Source: Gemmatimonadaceae bacterium (GTDB lineage: Bacteria; Gemmatimonadota; Gemmatimonadetes; Gemmatimonadales; Gemmatimonadaceae). From it: 43,434 nucleotides of DNA. The DNA is taken from positions 1-43,434 of the forward strand of contig JALHNZ010000028.1 in the NCBI GenBank assembly GCA_022843265.1, written 5' to 3'. Under the pieces are notes generated by a model, which worked only from the letters and a program-made list of their open reading frames with translations, had not been told where the DNA came from and made no database searches. Positions 24,827 through 33,631 of this stretch are shown piece by piece; within the stretch, counting starts at the first letter, position 1, and every line of letters begins with the position of its first letter. Made by a program: the position numbers and the translations under genes.

Positions 24827-27096
24827 ACGCGCGCTCCCCTGGAGCCGCTCTCTCGCACGCCGCGCGCCATCTCACCGGTGCGCACGTGTGTCTCAAGCAG
24901 ACTCTCACAATACGGATCGTTGCGCACCTGCGAAAACGTGCCATCGGCCGCCACGGTCCCATCGCGAATGACCACGACACGATCGAACGACTCCAGCAGC
25001 ACCGGATCGTGCGAGACCGCGATGACCGTCCACTGGCGACTCGGATCCGACAGGATGGACAACAGTCGCCGACGATCTTCCGCCAACAGGTTCATGAACA
25101 AGTCGTCGAACAACACCAGACGCGGCTCACCCGCAATGCCCTGTGCAAAAAGCAGTTTCGTGGCAATGTGCGAGGGCAAAGAGCGACCGCCGTTCGTAAT
25201 GCGCGTTTCAAGCCCAAAGCGCATGTTTTGCACATCGCGCTCCAGGCCCACCAACCGAAGCGCTTCCCACACCTGCTCTTCACCGATGTGACTCCGGCCA
25301 ACGGATACGTTTTCGGCAATGGAGCCTTCAAAGAGATCGGTCAGTGACAGTACCTGCCCCACGCGCTCGCGCATGGCATCACGATCGACATCATGCATCG
25401 ACACACCGTCTACCAACAACGTGCCCTGATAATCGTCGAGCAGTCCACCGAGGAGACGCAACAGCGTACTGCGGCCGGCGCCCTTGAAACCGGTGAGCGC
25501 GACGCGTTGTCCAGGTTTGATCGTCATCGAGATATCGTGCAGTACGACCGTGCCCGTGCTGGCGTATGCATACGCAAGTTCGCGCGACTCCATCGTCATG
25601 CCGCGCGTGCTGTACGGCAGCGGCGAACGCCCCACGCTGTCTACGGGCAGATCGGTCACGTGTCCTGCCTTCTCGACCGATGTGAGAATGTCGTACACCA
25701 CACTGAGCGACAGTACCAGCTTTTCAACGCCCGCGAGCACGGTCACGACCACAAGCTCGGAGGCGACGAACTGACCCAGCGTGATCTGTCGGTTCACAAC
25801 GAGTACCGTACCAACGATGAGCAGGCCGGCGGTGATTGCCGTTTTGAACACCACAATCGCCACCGCCTGCTGCACCAGCACATTGAAGTGTTTGTTGCGA
25901 TACTTCAGGTACTTGGTGAGAATCGCATCCATTCGCGACAACGCAAGTTGCGAGCGCCCCGCAAACTTAAAGGCGTGAAACGCGCGCGCGACTTCTTCGA
26001 GCCAGTGCACAGCGCGATACTTGTACTTGCTCTCCATGATCGACGTGGCCAATCCCTTCGGGCCCGTCACCCAGAAAAGCAGCGCCAATGTCAGCACGAG
26101 CATCAACCCGACGAGCGTAAAATACGGGTGATAAAACGTGAGCAGAATGAGACCGAAAAAGATGGTCAGCAGCGCCTGCGAGGTGTCGAGCAGAAACTTG
26201 GCCAGACTCTTTTGAATTAACGCTGCTTCAAACAGTCGGTTCATACTTTCCGGCAAGTCCTCTTTCAGAAACACATCGTAGCGAACGCGCGGCAGGTGAA
26301 AGGCATACTCAAGCGCCATGCGCGCAAATACGCGTTGCTGAATTCGTTCCACAACGCCAAGCTGCAACACCTGCAATACGCCCGCGACAATCGTTCCTAC
26401 GATGACATACGCGATCAGAATCGTTGCCGACTGCAGGATCAAACCGCCCTGAATAAGCTGGACGATGGCGCCCACACTCAGTGGCAGTGTGAGCGAGAAC
26501 AGACCCGCGAGGCCCGCATAGAAGAACACCACGACGATTTCCCGTCGATCCCGCGACAACAGCTCCCATAATCGCGCCAGCGTTTGCGAACCGCTCGGCG
26601 TCGGATCAGATTCGGTGGCCGCGACCTCCTGCGCGTCGATGGTTTCCGACGCGGCGCCCGGCGTGACACTCGGGCTCAGCGCGAAGGGTGACAACGCGTA
26701 ACACTGCGGACCGAAGCGGGCCTGCACTTCCGCAGCCACCGCGTCTGGGGTTCGCGCGTCAAGCATGCGCGCTTCACCAGCACTCGGTACCAGCCACAAT
26801 GCGGCGCGCCCAGGCGCGTCTTCGGCGAGTACCAGTATGTCGCCGTCGGCCGCTGAGGCCGTCGCAACAAGCACCACCGGTGTATCGCGATCACGAACAG
26901 CGGCACCGGCGGCCACGCTTTCAATGTCGCGCGAGAGAAAGGCGATTTCAATCGACTGTCCCAAAGCAAGCAGCTGATGCGCCTGCGAGCCCGCTGGCAC
27001 GCGTCGCTCAAGGGAAATCCAGGCCGACGGATCAATATCCAAACGAAGCGCCTTTGCGAGCAGCTGCGCGGCGCGAATGGACTGAGGTACGGTCAT
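24823..27096 (-). CDS. Type I exporter-like ABC protein with a degenerate ATPase domain
   Basis: A 757-residue half-transporter of the HlyB/PrtD layout. The N-terminal cytosolic domain (1-150) resembles a peptidase-dead C39-like module. Six membrane helices span about 180-455, and the nucleotide-binding domain covers about 500-740. The NBD departs from consensus: Walker A is GFKGAGRST with Arg (codon 25471-25473) where Lys is nearly invariant, the LSGGQ region reads GGRSLPSHIATK, and Walker B is RLVLFDDLF with Asp for the catalytic Glu. The Q-loop (VGQVLSL) and H-loop (AVSHD) remain. ATP may bind weakly or hydrolyse slowly (inference). The start is the ATG at 27096; the frame upstream begins with TTG. 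The HlyD gene overlaps by 4 bp. The substrate is unknown. Confidence 0.9.
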   Translation of the reverse strand: MTVPQSIRAAQLLAKALRLDIDPSAWISLERRVPAGSQAHQLLALGQSIEIAFLSRDIESVAAGAAVRDRDTPVVLVATASAADGDILVLAEDAPGRAALWLVPSAGEARMLDARTPDAVAAEVQARFGPQCYALSPFALSPSVTPGAASETIDAQEVAATESDPTPSGSQTLARLWELLSRDRREIVVVFFYAGLAGLFSLTLPLSVGAIVQLIQGGLILQSATILIAYVIVGTIVAGVLQVLQLGVVERIQQRVFARMALEYAFHLPRVRYDVFLKEDLPESMNRLFEAALIQKSLAKFLLDTSQALLTIFFGLILLTFYHPYFTLVGLMLVLTLALLFWVTGPKGLATSIMESKYKYRAVHWLEEVARAFHAFKFAGRSQLALSRMDAILTKYLKYRNKHFNVLVQQAVAIVVFKTAITAGLLIVGTVLVVNRQITLGQFVASELVVVTVLAGVEKLVLSLSVVYDILTSVEKAGHVTDLPVDSVGRSPLPYSTRGMTMESRELAYAYASTGTVVLHDISMTIKPGQRVALTGFKGAGRSTLLRLLGGLLDDYQGTLLVDGVSMHDVDRDAMRERVGQVLSLTDLFEGSIAENVSVGRSHIGEEQVWEALRLVGLERDVQNMRFGLETRITNGGRSLPSHIATKLLFAQGIAGEPRLVLFDDLFMNLLAEDRRRLLSILSDPSRQWTVIAVSHDPVLLESFDRVVVIRDGTVAADGTFSQVRNDPYCESLLETHVRTGEMARGVRESGSRGARV

Positions 27097-27194
27097 GTGG
27101 CAGTAGGGAAAAAGTGGCAACGCCGCCTGAGCCCGGCTGGCGCGTCACAGTCACAACGCTGCGTCGGGTTCAATTGCTCCCAATTCTACTGCAA

Positions 27195-28979
27195 TCAGGG
27201 CCGCGCTACTGCATCGTGACTGGCCACTGCTGATGCCGTGACGGGTGCGCCGGCCGGATCCCTCCACACGCGGCGGGAGACAATGTGCACCGACCCCGCA
27301 CTCACTCGCATGCCGGTCATCTGTTCGACGTTCGAGTTCACCGACGCGCCGACTTGCAGGGCCGGCTGCACGTCTCCCGCCGGTACCGTCACACGCGTGA
27401 GCACAAGTCGGCCCGGGAGCAGGTGCCACCCCCGCGTATCCGCGCGCTCGATGGCCGACACGAACAGGCCCGCAAGCATGCCCGCCGCTTCGCCGTGCTT
27501 GTCACGCACCGCCTCGACCGCGGCCACACGCGTGATGGTGCGCGCCGTCAGGCGAGCCAGCCGAGGGCCGCGCAACCGACGCGCATCGGCGGCGACAGCG
27601 TCACTGAGGAGCGCACTGTTTGTGTGCTGCGCATTTACCGACACGGCCTGTTGCCATTCGCCGCTGTCGGATGAATCGCGGCGAACACGTGCGACGCCGC
27701 GTAGCGAAAACAGCGCAGCCGCTTCTGGCAGGCGCGACCGGACAAGGCTGGGCCATTCGATCTGAATCCAGTGGCCACTATGCTGACGGTTCCCGAGATA
27801 CCGAGTGCTCGGGACGCGCCGGGGCGTCCAGTCAGCAGCGGCACTGAGGGGTGCGTCAGCATGCGCGATGCCCCGCGTCGTTTCATCGGGCGACGCATCG
27901 GCGAACACCCCGCCGTCGGGAAGCGCATCGAGCGCTGCAAGCCACGCCGCCGTGCGCGAGGACGTATCAACCGAGTTCCGCTCGCTTGAATCCGCTGGAG
28001 CACCAACCGCGACACGAGCCTGTCGCGGCATCGGAATGCGGCCCGGCGCACGCGTTGGAGTTTCCCGGGCGCCACCAGCGCGCACCGTACGCGAAATGGA
28101 TGGTGACACCGCTGCCGTCGATGTATCGTTGAACGGGTTGCGCGCCGACGCCTTGCCAACGGTCTCGATCTCATCAGCGAACGTTCCGCGCGACCGACGC
28201 GAGCTCCCCGCCGATTCCAGCGGGATGGCAATCTCCTGCGATACGTAGTGCGCCACAAATCCGCTCTCCATGACCAGCAACACGGTGGCGCTATCGCCAA
28301 GTGGACGTGTGACTTCGATGGAGTCGACGGCGGCGCGCGACGCACCTCGCAGCAGCGCGCTGTTGCGATACGCCACACTTGCGTCGTTCCATTCGCCAGC
28401 GGCTTCGAACACCGCGCCCGCGACATCGCGCAGCGCGGCGTGCGTGGCGCGTTCCGACGCATCGACATCACCCGCCCATTGTTCGAGCAGCGTGGACAGG
28501 CGACGCGCATCGACCGCCGCTCCGTCGATGTCCCCCGACTGGACACGGGCCATCATGGCGTAGTAGCGCATGAACAGCCGTTCCGTGCGCGGTGGGACGT
28601 AGCGCAGCGCGTGATCATTGGTGATGACCGCGAGCACGCCGCGCGACGCGCTCTTGGTGTAGCGCTGCTCCGTGAGCTGCTCGGCCTCGGCAAATGCCAA
28701 CGCCGCGTCTTCGTACCGGCCAGCATAGTACGCCGACTGCCCGCGAAAGAGTGCGCGAAGCAGGGCGTCTCGTGGCGCACCATCGCGCCCCTCGAGCGTG
28801 CGGTCATATGCTTGTTCAAAGGTGCCCAGCACCAGCGCGCGCCGGATCAACTCCTCGCCCCAGGGAAGCCCACTGGGCGCCACGCTCGATACATGTGAGG
28901 GACCGCGCCCCAACGCATTGCAGCCACTCAACGCGAACGCGGTGAGTGACAGCAACACGATAGACAGGGAACGACGCAT
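27195..28979 (-). CDS. COG3014-like lipoprotein
   Basis: A 594-residue lipoprotein (lipobox ALSGC, Cys20) whose first half is helical and TPR-like (YYAGRYEDAALAFAEAEQLTE, TNDHALRYVPPRTERLFMRYYAMMARVQSGD), as in the COG3014 lipoproteins that accompany LpoB genes in many proteobacteria. A disordered Arg/Ser/Pro-rich linker (about 270-400) follows. A C-terminal part (about 410-560, including RTITRVAAVEAVRDKHG and WHLLPGRLVLTRVTVPAG) matches the second half of that family. The function is unknown; a role in envelope or peptidoglycan assembly is inferred from the company of LpoB. It starts 32 bp after the BamE-like/TPR gene and ends 98 bp before the ABC gene. Confidence 0.72.
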   Translation of the reverse strand: MRRSLSIVLLSLTAFALSGCNALGRGPSHVSSVAPSGLPWGEELIRRALVLGTFEQAYDRTLEGRDGAPRDALLRALFRGQSAYYAGRYEDAALAFAEAEQLTEQRYTKSASRGVLAVITNDHALRYVPPRTERLFMRYYAMMARVQSGDIDGAAVDARRLSTLLEQWAGDVDASERATHAALRDVAGAVFEAAGEWNDASVAYRNSALLRGASRAAVDSIEVTRPLGDSATVLLVMESGFVAHYVSQEIAIPLESAGSSRRSRGTFADEIETVGKASARNPFNDTSTAAVSPSISRTVRAGGARETPTRAPGRIPMPRQARVAVGAPADSSERNSVDTSSRTAAWLAALDALPDGGVFADASPDETTRGIAHADAPLSAAADWTPRRVPSTRYLGNRQHSGHWIQIEWPSLVRSRLPEAAALFSLRGVARVRRDSSDSGEWQQAVSVNAQHTNSALLSDAVAADARRLRGPRLARLTARTITRVAAVEAVRDKHGEAAGMLAGLFVSAIERADTRGWHLLPGRLVLTRVTVPAGDVQPALQVGASVNSNVEQMTGMRVSAGSVHIVSRRVWRDPAGAPVTASAVASHDAVARP

Positions 28980-29011
28980 GTCAGGCTCTGGAGAAGACGG
29001 AAGTAATCAGA

Positions 29012-29851
29012 TCAACGACTGCGACGGTCGAGCACCACAATGCGCTGCTGCGCCAGGGCGATGGCTTCGGCCAGCTTCGCGTTTTGCGTGCCAACGGCAT
29101 CAATGCGCTGCAGCTCAAGCGAGAGCAGAAACTTCTGGTAGCGCATCAGCGCCTCAACCGGGCGTAGCTGCTGATCGAGCAACTGCGCGACCTTGTAGTT
29201 GAGCAGCGCGTCGTCAGGCGAAAGCACCAGCGCGCGATCGTACCGTTCAAGTGCACGGGTGCGATCACCGGCGGCGACAAAATCATCACCTTCGCGAACG
29301 ATTGCATCCGCGAGTGCCTGCGATCGTGCGGCGCGCGTGGTGTCTGCCGGTCGACTTTCCACACGCAGCCCGGTGCGGTCGCGACGGGCCACGCTTGACA
29401 CACGATCGCCATCGAACTGCACGATCGCCAACTCTCCCTGCGCATCCGCCGGCACCGCGTCAAGCGACGCGGGTGTCATAGTGGCGCTGCCGGCCGTACG
29501 CCGCACACTCCACGCATCCGGCGCAGAACGCGACGCCGCCATGACCTGTGCGCTGGTCATGCCGAGGGTCACCTCACCGCGTCCGATAGCGTCGCAAATC
29601 GAGGGTGCACAATTCGCCGTCGCCGCTGAGGTCAGCGAATCGTGTTGTGCCTGACGTTCGGCACGCGCGCTGATCTCGCGGGCTTGCGCATTGGCAATGG
29701 CCGCATCGGCCATCTGCACGCGATCTCCAGTCACCAGAATCGGAACTTCCTGCACCACACGCGGGCCATTGCAGCCAGCGAGGAACGCCGCAGCCACGAG
29801 CGCGGCGCACGCGAACAGACGATGAGTCTGAATCATTGGAATAAGAGGCAT
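29012..29851 (-). CDS. Lipoprotein with BamE-like and TPR segments
   Basis: A 279-residue lipoprotein (lipobox LAGC, Cys27). Residues about 85-165 resemble a BamE/SmpA fold: the helix GEVTLGMTSAQVMAASRSAPDA, then a strand with conserved W and a closing strand ELAIVQFDGDRVSSV. Residues about 185-250 look like tetratricopeptide helices (DDFVAAGDRTRALERYDRALVLSPDDALLNYKVAQLL). BamE proteins help outer-membrane protein assembly; whether this one does is unknown. The ATG at 29851 has GGAG seven bases upstream, and the longer frame to 29914 is rejected. It follows lpoB by 10 bp. The BamE resemblance is by eye and should be treated as moderate. Confidence 0.65.
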   Translation of the reverse strand: MPLIPMIQTHRLFACAALVAAAFLAGCNGPRVVQEVPILVTGDRVQMADAAIANAQAREISARAERQAQHDSLTSAATANCAPSICDAIGRGEVTLGMTSAQVMAASRSAPDAWSVRRTAGSATMTPASLDAVPADAQGELAIVQFDGDRVSSVARRDRTGLRVESRPADTTRAARSQALADAIVREGDDFVAAGDRTRALERYDRALVLSPDDALLNYKVAQLLDQQLRPVEALMRYQKFLLSLELQRIDAVGTQNAKLAEAIALAQQRIVVLDRRSR

Positions 29852-29861
29852 GGGGTTTCTC

Positions 29862-30470
29862 CTACCAGCCGATGCGGCGGCGATCGACGTACTTCTTGAT
29901 CTTGTGCTGACCAACCCAGACCTTCGCGTTGGTTTCGAGATTCACCAGAGTCGCGTCGATCTGGTACGTGACCACCCGCTCGCGACCTTGCGCGTCTTCG
30001 ATGGCCTGTACATCACCCTGCAGCATGAACTGGGCGCCCTGCTCCATGGCCAGCTTCGCGCGTGATTCAGCGACCGCGTTCATCTGCTGGTCAGCACGTT
30101 CCGCGCGCACTTCGCCGCGCTCATCCACGCTGGCGACGACACGAACCGCGCCCGTAGTGACGTAGGCGCGCTCGAGATCCCGTGTGAAGGTCTGCACCGG
30201 GATGTGTTCGAGCGTACGGTTCCGAAACGCACCCACAATCACGGTGGGTGTCTTGCCACCGTTGGCCGCGCTGAACTGCGTGGCCCAGGTGGCGTCAATC
30301 GACTGCGTAATGAGCGCGTTGGCGACGAGGCGCGAATCGGCGTCGTTCCACCGACCCGACAGGTCGGTCACGGACTCCGGATCGATACGGGCCACGCGCG
30401 TACTTCCGCATGCCGCGAGCGTAAGGACAGCCGCAACCAACGCGACAGCACGAACTGTGAGGGAACGCAT
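29862..30470 (-). CDS. lpoB: Penicillin-binding protein activator LpoB-like lipoprotein
   Basis: A 202-residue outer-membrane lipoprotein (lipobox LAAC, Cys21). After a short linker comes the family domain: VTDLSGRWNDADSRLVANALITQS, TPTVIVGAFRNRTLEHIPVQTFTRDLERAYVTTGAVRVV and QGAQFMLQGDVQAIEDA are hallmark segments. In E. coli LpoB reaches through the peptidoglycan to stimulate PBP1B. Here the partner is not known. The start at 30470 has AGGAG six bases upstream; the much longer open frame to 30857 is rejected. It heads a leftward set with two further lipoproteins and probably an exporter. Confidence 0.87.
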   Translation of the reverse strand: MRSLTVRAVALVAAVLTLAACGSTRVARIDPESVTDLSGRWNDADSRLVANALITQSIDATWATQFSAANGGKTPTVIVGAFRNRTLEHIPVQTFTRDLERAYVTTGAVRVVASVDERGEVRAERADQQMNAVAESRAKLAMEQGAQFMLQGDVQAIEDAQGRERVVTYQIDATLVNLETNAKVWVGQHKIKKYVDRRRIGW

Positions 30471-30683
30471 GAAACACTCCTGAAACTGATTCGGGGGACG
30501 GTGGTGTGCATCCGTATCCAATGCAGACCTTGCGCCAGCGGGCTGAAACGCGGCTAACTGCTTGCCTTGCAAGGTGTTTCGGTGATGTCGATCACCCGGA
30601 GCGTCCCGCGCGCGGGACGATGGCACGTCGCCTTTTGAGGACAATGAGCTGCCAGAGTCTCCTTCGCTCGGTAACTTGCGAGC
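30471..30683. promoter_or_regulatory. Divergent promoter region, lpoB versus zinc-ribbon/CHAD genes
   Basis: 213 bp between divergent starts. It should hold promoters for both the leftward lipoprotein set and the rightward signalling set. I see no clear -35/-10 pair and no riboswitch-like fold. Confidence 0.4.
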
Positions 30684-30911
30684 ATGGATGACGAAGACTT
30701 TTCCCTGGGCGACGGCGTGGCCGATGACACCAGCCTTGTGTACTGCGCCTACTGCGGTGAGCCCAACGAGATCGCGCTGGATCCCGGTTCGGGGTCCGTT
30801 CAGGAATACATCGAAGATTGCCAGGTCTGCTGCCAACCGTGGTTGGTCGTCGTCCACTATATGCCTGACGGATCTGCTCAGGTGACCGTGTCAGCCGCAG
30901 ACGGCGATTAA
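30684..30911 (+). CDS. CPXCG-motif cysteine-rich small protein
   Basis: A 75-residue acidic protein with a zinc-ribbon core: YCAYCGEPNEI (C-x2-C) and DCQVCCQPW (C-x2-C) about 25 residues later, with an acidic start (MDDEDFSLGD). This fits the small 'CPXCG motif' cysteine-rich family (about 60-70 residues) of unknown function, often found in proteobacteria. The zinc binding is inferred from the four spaced cysteines; a fifth Cys lies beside the second pair. It precedes the CHAD-CYTH gene by 21 bp and is likely co-transcribed with it. Confidence 0.82.
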   Translation: MDDEDFSLGDGVADDTSLVYCAYCGEPNEIALDPGSGSVQEYIEDCQVCCQPWLVVVHYMPDGSAQVTVSAADGD

Positions 30912-30932
30912 CTGCGCCACACTCGCTTCGCC

Positions 30933-32348
30933 ATGATCGACCCTGCCCCGCTCCTCACCCACGCCGCTCCAGACGCCGCGCGCGCGCTCGCGCTGGGCTT
31001 CCTTGTGCGCATTGCCGAAGCGCGCGAACAACTCCGCCACGACGTGACCAATGTCGAGGCGGTACACGACGCGCGCGTCGCGATCACCCGACTGCGCGCC
31101 ACCCTGCGCGCATATCATGAAGTACTCAGTGGAGCGTTCAGCAAACGCGGTCGACGCGCGCTGCAGCGCATCAATCGTGCACTCGGCGAGGTGCGTGATC
31201 TTGATGTGAAACGTGCCTGGCTCACACAGCATCTCGACGCCATGCCAGAGCTTGCGCAGCACGGCGCAGGTGCATTGGGTGCCGATATTGACCGCAAGCG
31301 TGACAAACACGCGCAACGTATCGACGCGTTGTTCACGCGGCATTTTGATGCCGATCTCGAGTCGTGGCAGCATCGACTGCGGCATTACAATGAACGGCGC
31401 ATTGTTGGAGAGCCCGTGGTCGTTGAACCGCTCGCGGCGGTGGTGGTGCAACAGTTGCACCATGCACTGCATCGTCTTGAGCAGGCCGTGAAATACGCGT
31501 CCGAGCATCCGGACAGTGAGCGCGTTCACGCCGCCAGAATCGCCATCAAGCGCGTGCGTGCGCTGCTTGTGCCGTGGCTCAACGAGGTGCCCGCCGTTCG
31601 CCCGTTGTATGACACGCTGTCAGACGCCCAGGATGCAATCGGCCAATCACGCGACGCACATCTGCTCACGCTCCGCGCGCGACGCTTTGCCCTGAACGAT
31701 ACAGCGGACGAGCCGTCGCTGTCCGCGCTGGCCGATTTCTGTGACGACGAGCGTGAGCGCCTGAGCTCAGCGCTGGCCGGCCCGTGGCTCGCTGACGTGC
31801 ACATGGCAGCCATGCGTCTCGTGCCCGAGAGCGCACACGCGCTGTCGGCCATCGCGCGCGCGGATCATGAAATCGAACGCAAGTTTCTGCTCAGCGCAGC
31901 ACCGCCGCACGCCACTCAGGTGCCCGGCATGCGCATTGCGCAGGGGTGGTTACCGGGAGAGAAGCTGCGCGAGCGTCTGCGTCGCAGCGTGCACGCCGAT
32001 GGAACAGTAGAATGGACGCGCACTGTGAAGATCGGCACGGGAGTGGCGCGTATTGAAGTCGAAGAGTCCACCGAGCCGCTCCTGTTTGAAAGCCTGTGGC
32101 CGCTCACCGCTGCGGCGCGCGTTGAAAAAGTACGGTACACCGTGACAGACGGCGCCTTCACATGGGAGGTGGACGTATTTCTTGACCGCGAACTGGTGCT
32201 GGTTGAGGTCGAACTGCCGTCGACGGACACGCTGGTCTCGTTCCCGGAGTGGCTGGCGCCATTTGTCGTGCGTGACGTTACGGGTGAAGCTGAGTACATC
32301 AACGCGCATCTGGCCCGGGATCGACGTATTCACGCGCCCACCGCATGA
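30933..32348 (+). CDS. CHAD-CYTH fusion protein
   Basis: A 471-residue fusion. Residues about 10-300 form the all-helical CHAD domain, with the two repeat signatures VHDARVAITRLRATLRAYHEVL and VHAARIAIKRVRALLVPWL, whose His/Arg/Lys residues bind polyphosphate in known CHAD proteins. Residues about 311-465 form a CYTH (triphosphate tunnel) domain beginning HEIERKFLL, with the ExExK motif, and ending with the acidic strands LVLVEVELPS. Well-known fusions such as E. coli YgiF place CYTH first, so this order is reversed. It should bind and perhaps hydrolyse inorganic triphosphate or polyphosphate. The following gene overlaps by 4 bp. Confidence 0.9.
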   Translation: MIDPAPLLTHAAPDAARALALGFLVRIAEAREQLRHDVTNVEAVHDARVAITRLRATLRAYHEVLSGAFSKRGRRALQRINRALGEVRDLDVKRAWLTQHLDAMPELAQHGAGALGADIDRKRDKHAQRIDALFTRHFDADLESWQHRLRHYNERRIVGEPVVVEPLAAVVVQQLHHALHRLEQAVKYASEHPDSERVHAARIAIKRVRALLVPWLNEVPAVRPLYDTLSDAQDAIGQSRDAHLLTLRARRFALNDTADEPSLSALADFCDDERERLSSALAGPWLADVHMAAMRLVPESAHALSAIARADHEIERKFLLSAAPPHATQVPGMRIAQGWLPGEKLRERLRRSVHADGTVEWTRTVKIGTGVARIEVEESTEPLLFESLWPLTAAARVEKVRYTVTDGAFTWEVDVFLDRELVLVEVELPSTDTLVSFPEWLAPFVVRDVTGEAEYINAHLARDRRIHAPTA

Positions 32349-33568
32349 GTGCCACGGCGCTGCTGTCCACGTTGCTCCCCGTGCGGGATGCGCGCGAGCG
32401 CACCATTGCATACGAACTGCGCACGCATCCACTTGCGGGCCATCCATTCGCGAGCATCGACGATGAAGTCCGCGCCACGCTCACCATGTTGCAGCGGCGC
32501 GAACTGCTGCGCGCGGTGCGCGGCAAACCGCTGTACGTGCCGGTCTCGCCGTCCGTGCTGCGCGGCGGCGCGATTACCGGCTTTGCGTCGGCCGACATTG
32601 TGTTCTTTGTCGCCAGCGATGCACTTGAAGATGCCGACACCGTCCGCGCGATGGAGCGCTACGTGTCGGCCGGCTTCAAGTTTGGTTTTGTGGGCGCGGA
32701 GCTGCACGCCGAGTTGCCGGAAACGCTGCGCGGCTCACCGGTCGCATTCGACGCGGGTGCGCTCAGCGGCCTGATGTTGGCCAGCACCGTGCAACGACTG
32801 CTCGATGCAGGTGCCCGCCCGATAGCGCGACAAGTGGACGACCGCGCCACGCGAGAACGATTACGCGCCAGCGGCGTGTTTGCGTTCACCGGTCGCCCTT
32901 TGCCACGCGGGCGTTCGGCCTCCAACGACGCTCGTCCACGCGTGCTGCGAGCCCTCAAACTGCTCACCGCGCTTTCTGACGGTCGACCACCGGATGCAAC
33001 CTTTGATCAGTTTGTCGCGAGCGACCCCGTCGTTGCGCAAGCGGTGCTGCGCGCCACATCGTCAGCCGCGGTCGGCACCACCCGACCTCGCACGCTTACA
33101 CACGCCTTCACACTGCTGGGCCGCGAAGAAATGATCGCACGTCTGGTGGTGGCCACGTCGTTTTTGCTCGGGGACTGCGGCGGTGATCCGGAGTTGCCAG
33201 CCATCGCAATTCGTCGCTCTCGATCATTGGAGCGACTGGGTGGCGCGCTGGATCGTGTGGGGCATCCGCGGCTGCGCGTGGTAGCCGGTTTGCTGTCCGT
33301 CGCCGACGGTGCCACGGGTATGCCAAGTGTGATGCTGGCGGACGAGTTGCAAGCGCCCGCAGCACTGCGAGATTCGCTGGTGGAACGCGAACTTCCGCTC
33401 GGCGCCTTGCTCGATGTGATCGAGGCGCACGAATACGGATGGTGGGATGATCTCTTCGCGCGGTGCGCCGCAATCGGCATTGCGCCCTCAATCGTAGGCG
33501 ATGCCTGGACCGAAGGCTGGCAGCACGCGCGCGTAGAACTCGCCGCTCGTGCGGTTAGCGACGCGTAG
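32345..33568 (+). CDS. Degenerate EAL / HDOD signalling protein
   Basis: A 407-residue protein of the YuxH-like class. The N-terminal part (about 1-195) has an EAL-like barrel start (LPVRDARERTIAYELRTH) but the catalytic ExL and metal-binding acids of active c-di-GMP phosphodiesterases are missing. The C-terminal part (about 200-395) resembles an HDOD domain: RALKLLTALSDGRPPDATFDQFVASDPVVAQAVLRATSSA, then the HDOD-type helix AFTLLGREEMIARLVV. It is probably a non-catalytic regulator or c-di-GMP effector (inference). The ATG overlaps the CHAD-CYTH stop (ATGA), which suggests linked expression. Confidence in HDOD is good, in EAL moderate. Confidence 0.78.
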   Translation: MSATALLSTLLPVRDARERTIAYELRTHPLAGHPFASIDDEVRATLTMLQRRELLRAVRGKPLYVPVSPSVLRGGAITGFASADIVFFVASDALEDADTVRAMERYVSAGFKFGFVGAELHAELPETLRGSPVAFDAGALSGLMLASTVQRLLDAGARPIARQVDDRATRERLRASGVFAFTGRPLPRGRSASNDARPRVLRALKLLTALSDGRPPDATFDQFVASDPVVAQAVLRATSSAAVGTTRPRTLTHAFTLLGREEMIARLVVATSFLLGDCGGDPELPAIAIRRSRSLERLGGALDRVGHPRLRVVAGLLSVADGATGMPSVMLADELQAPAALRDSLVERELPLGALLDVIEAHEYGWWDDLFARCAAIGIAPSIVGDAWTEGWQHARVELAARAVSDA

Positions 33569-33631
33569 CGGATCCGGCAGCCCCACCCTGGGACACTGGC
33601 GAAGCGCTTGGCGCTGGTGCATTTATCGCGT

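Noticed and set aside
29862-30857. 331-codon version of the LpoB frame
   Set aside because: The extra N-terminal 129 residues have no homology-like content, and the 30470 ATG gives a lipobox signal and a clear ribosome site.
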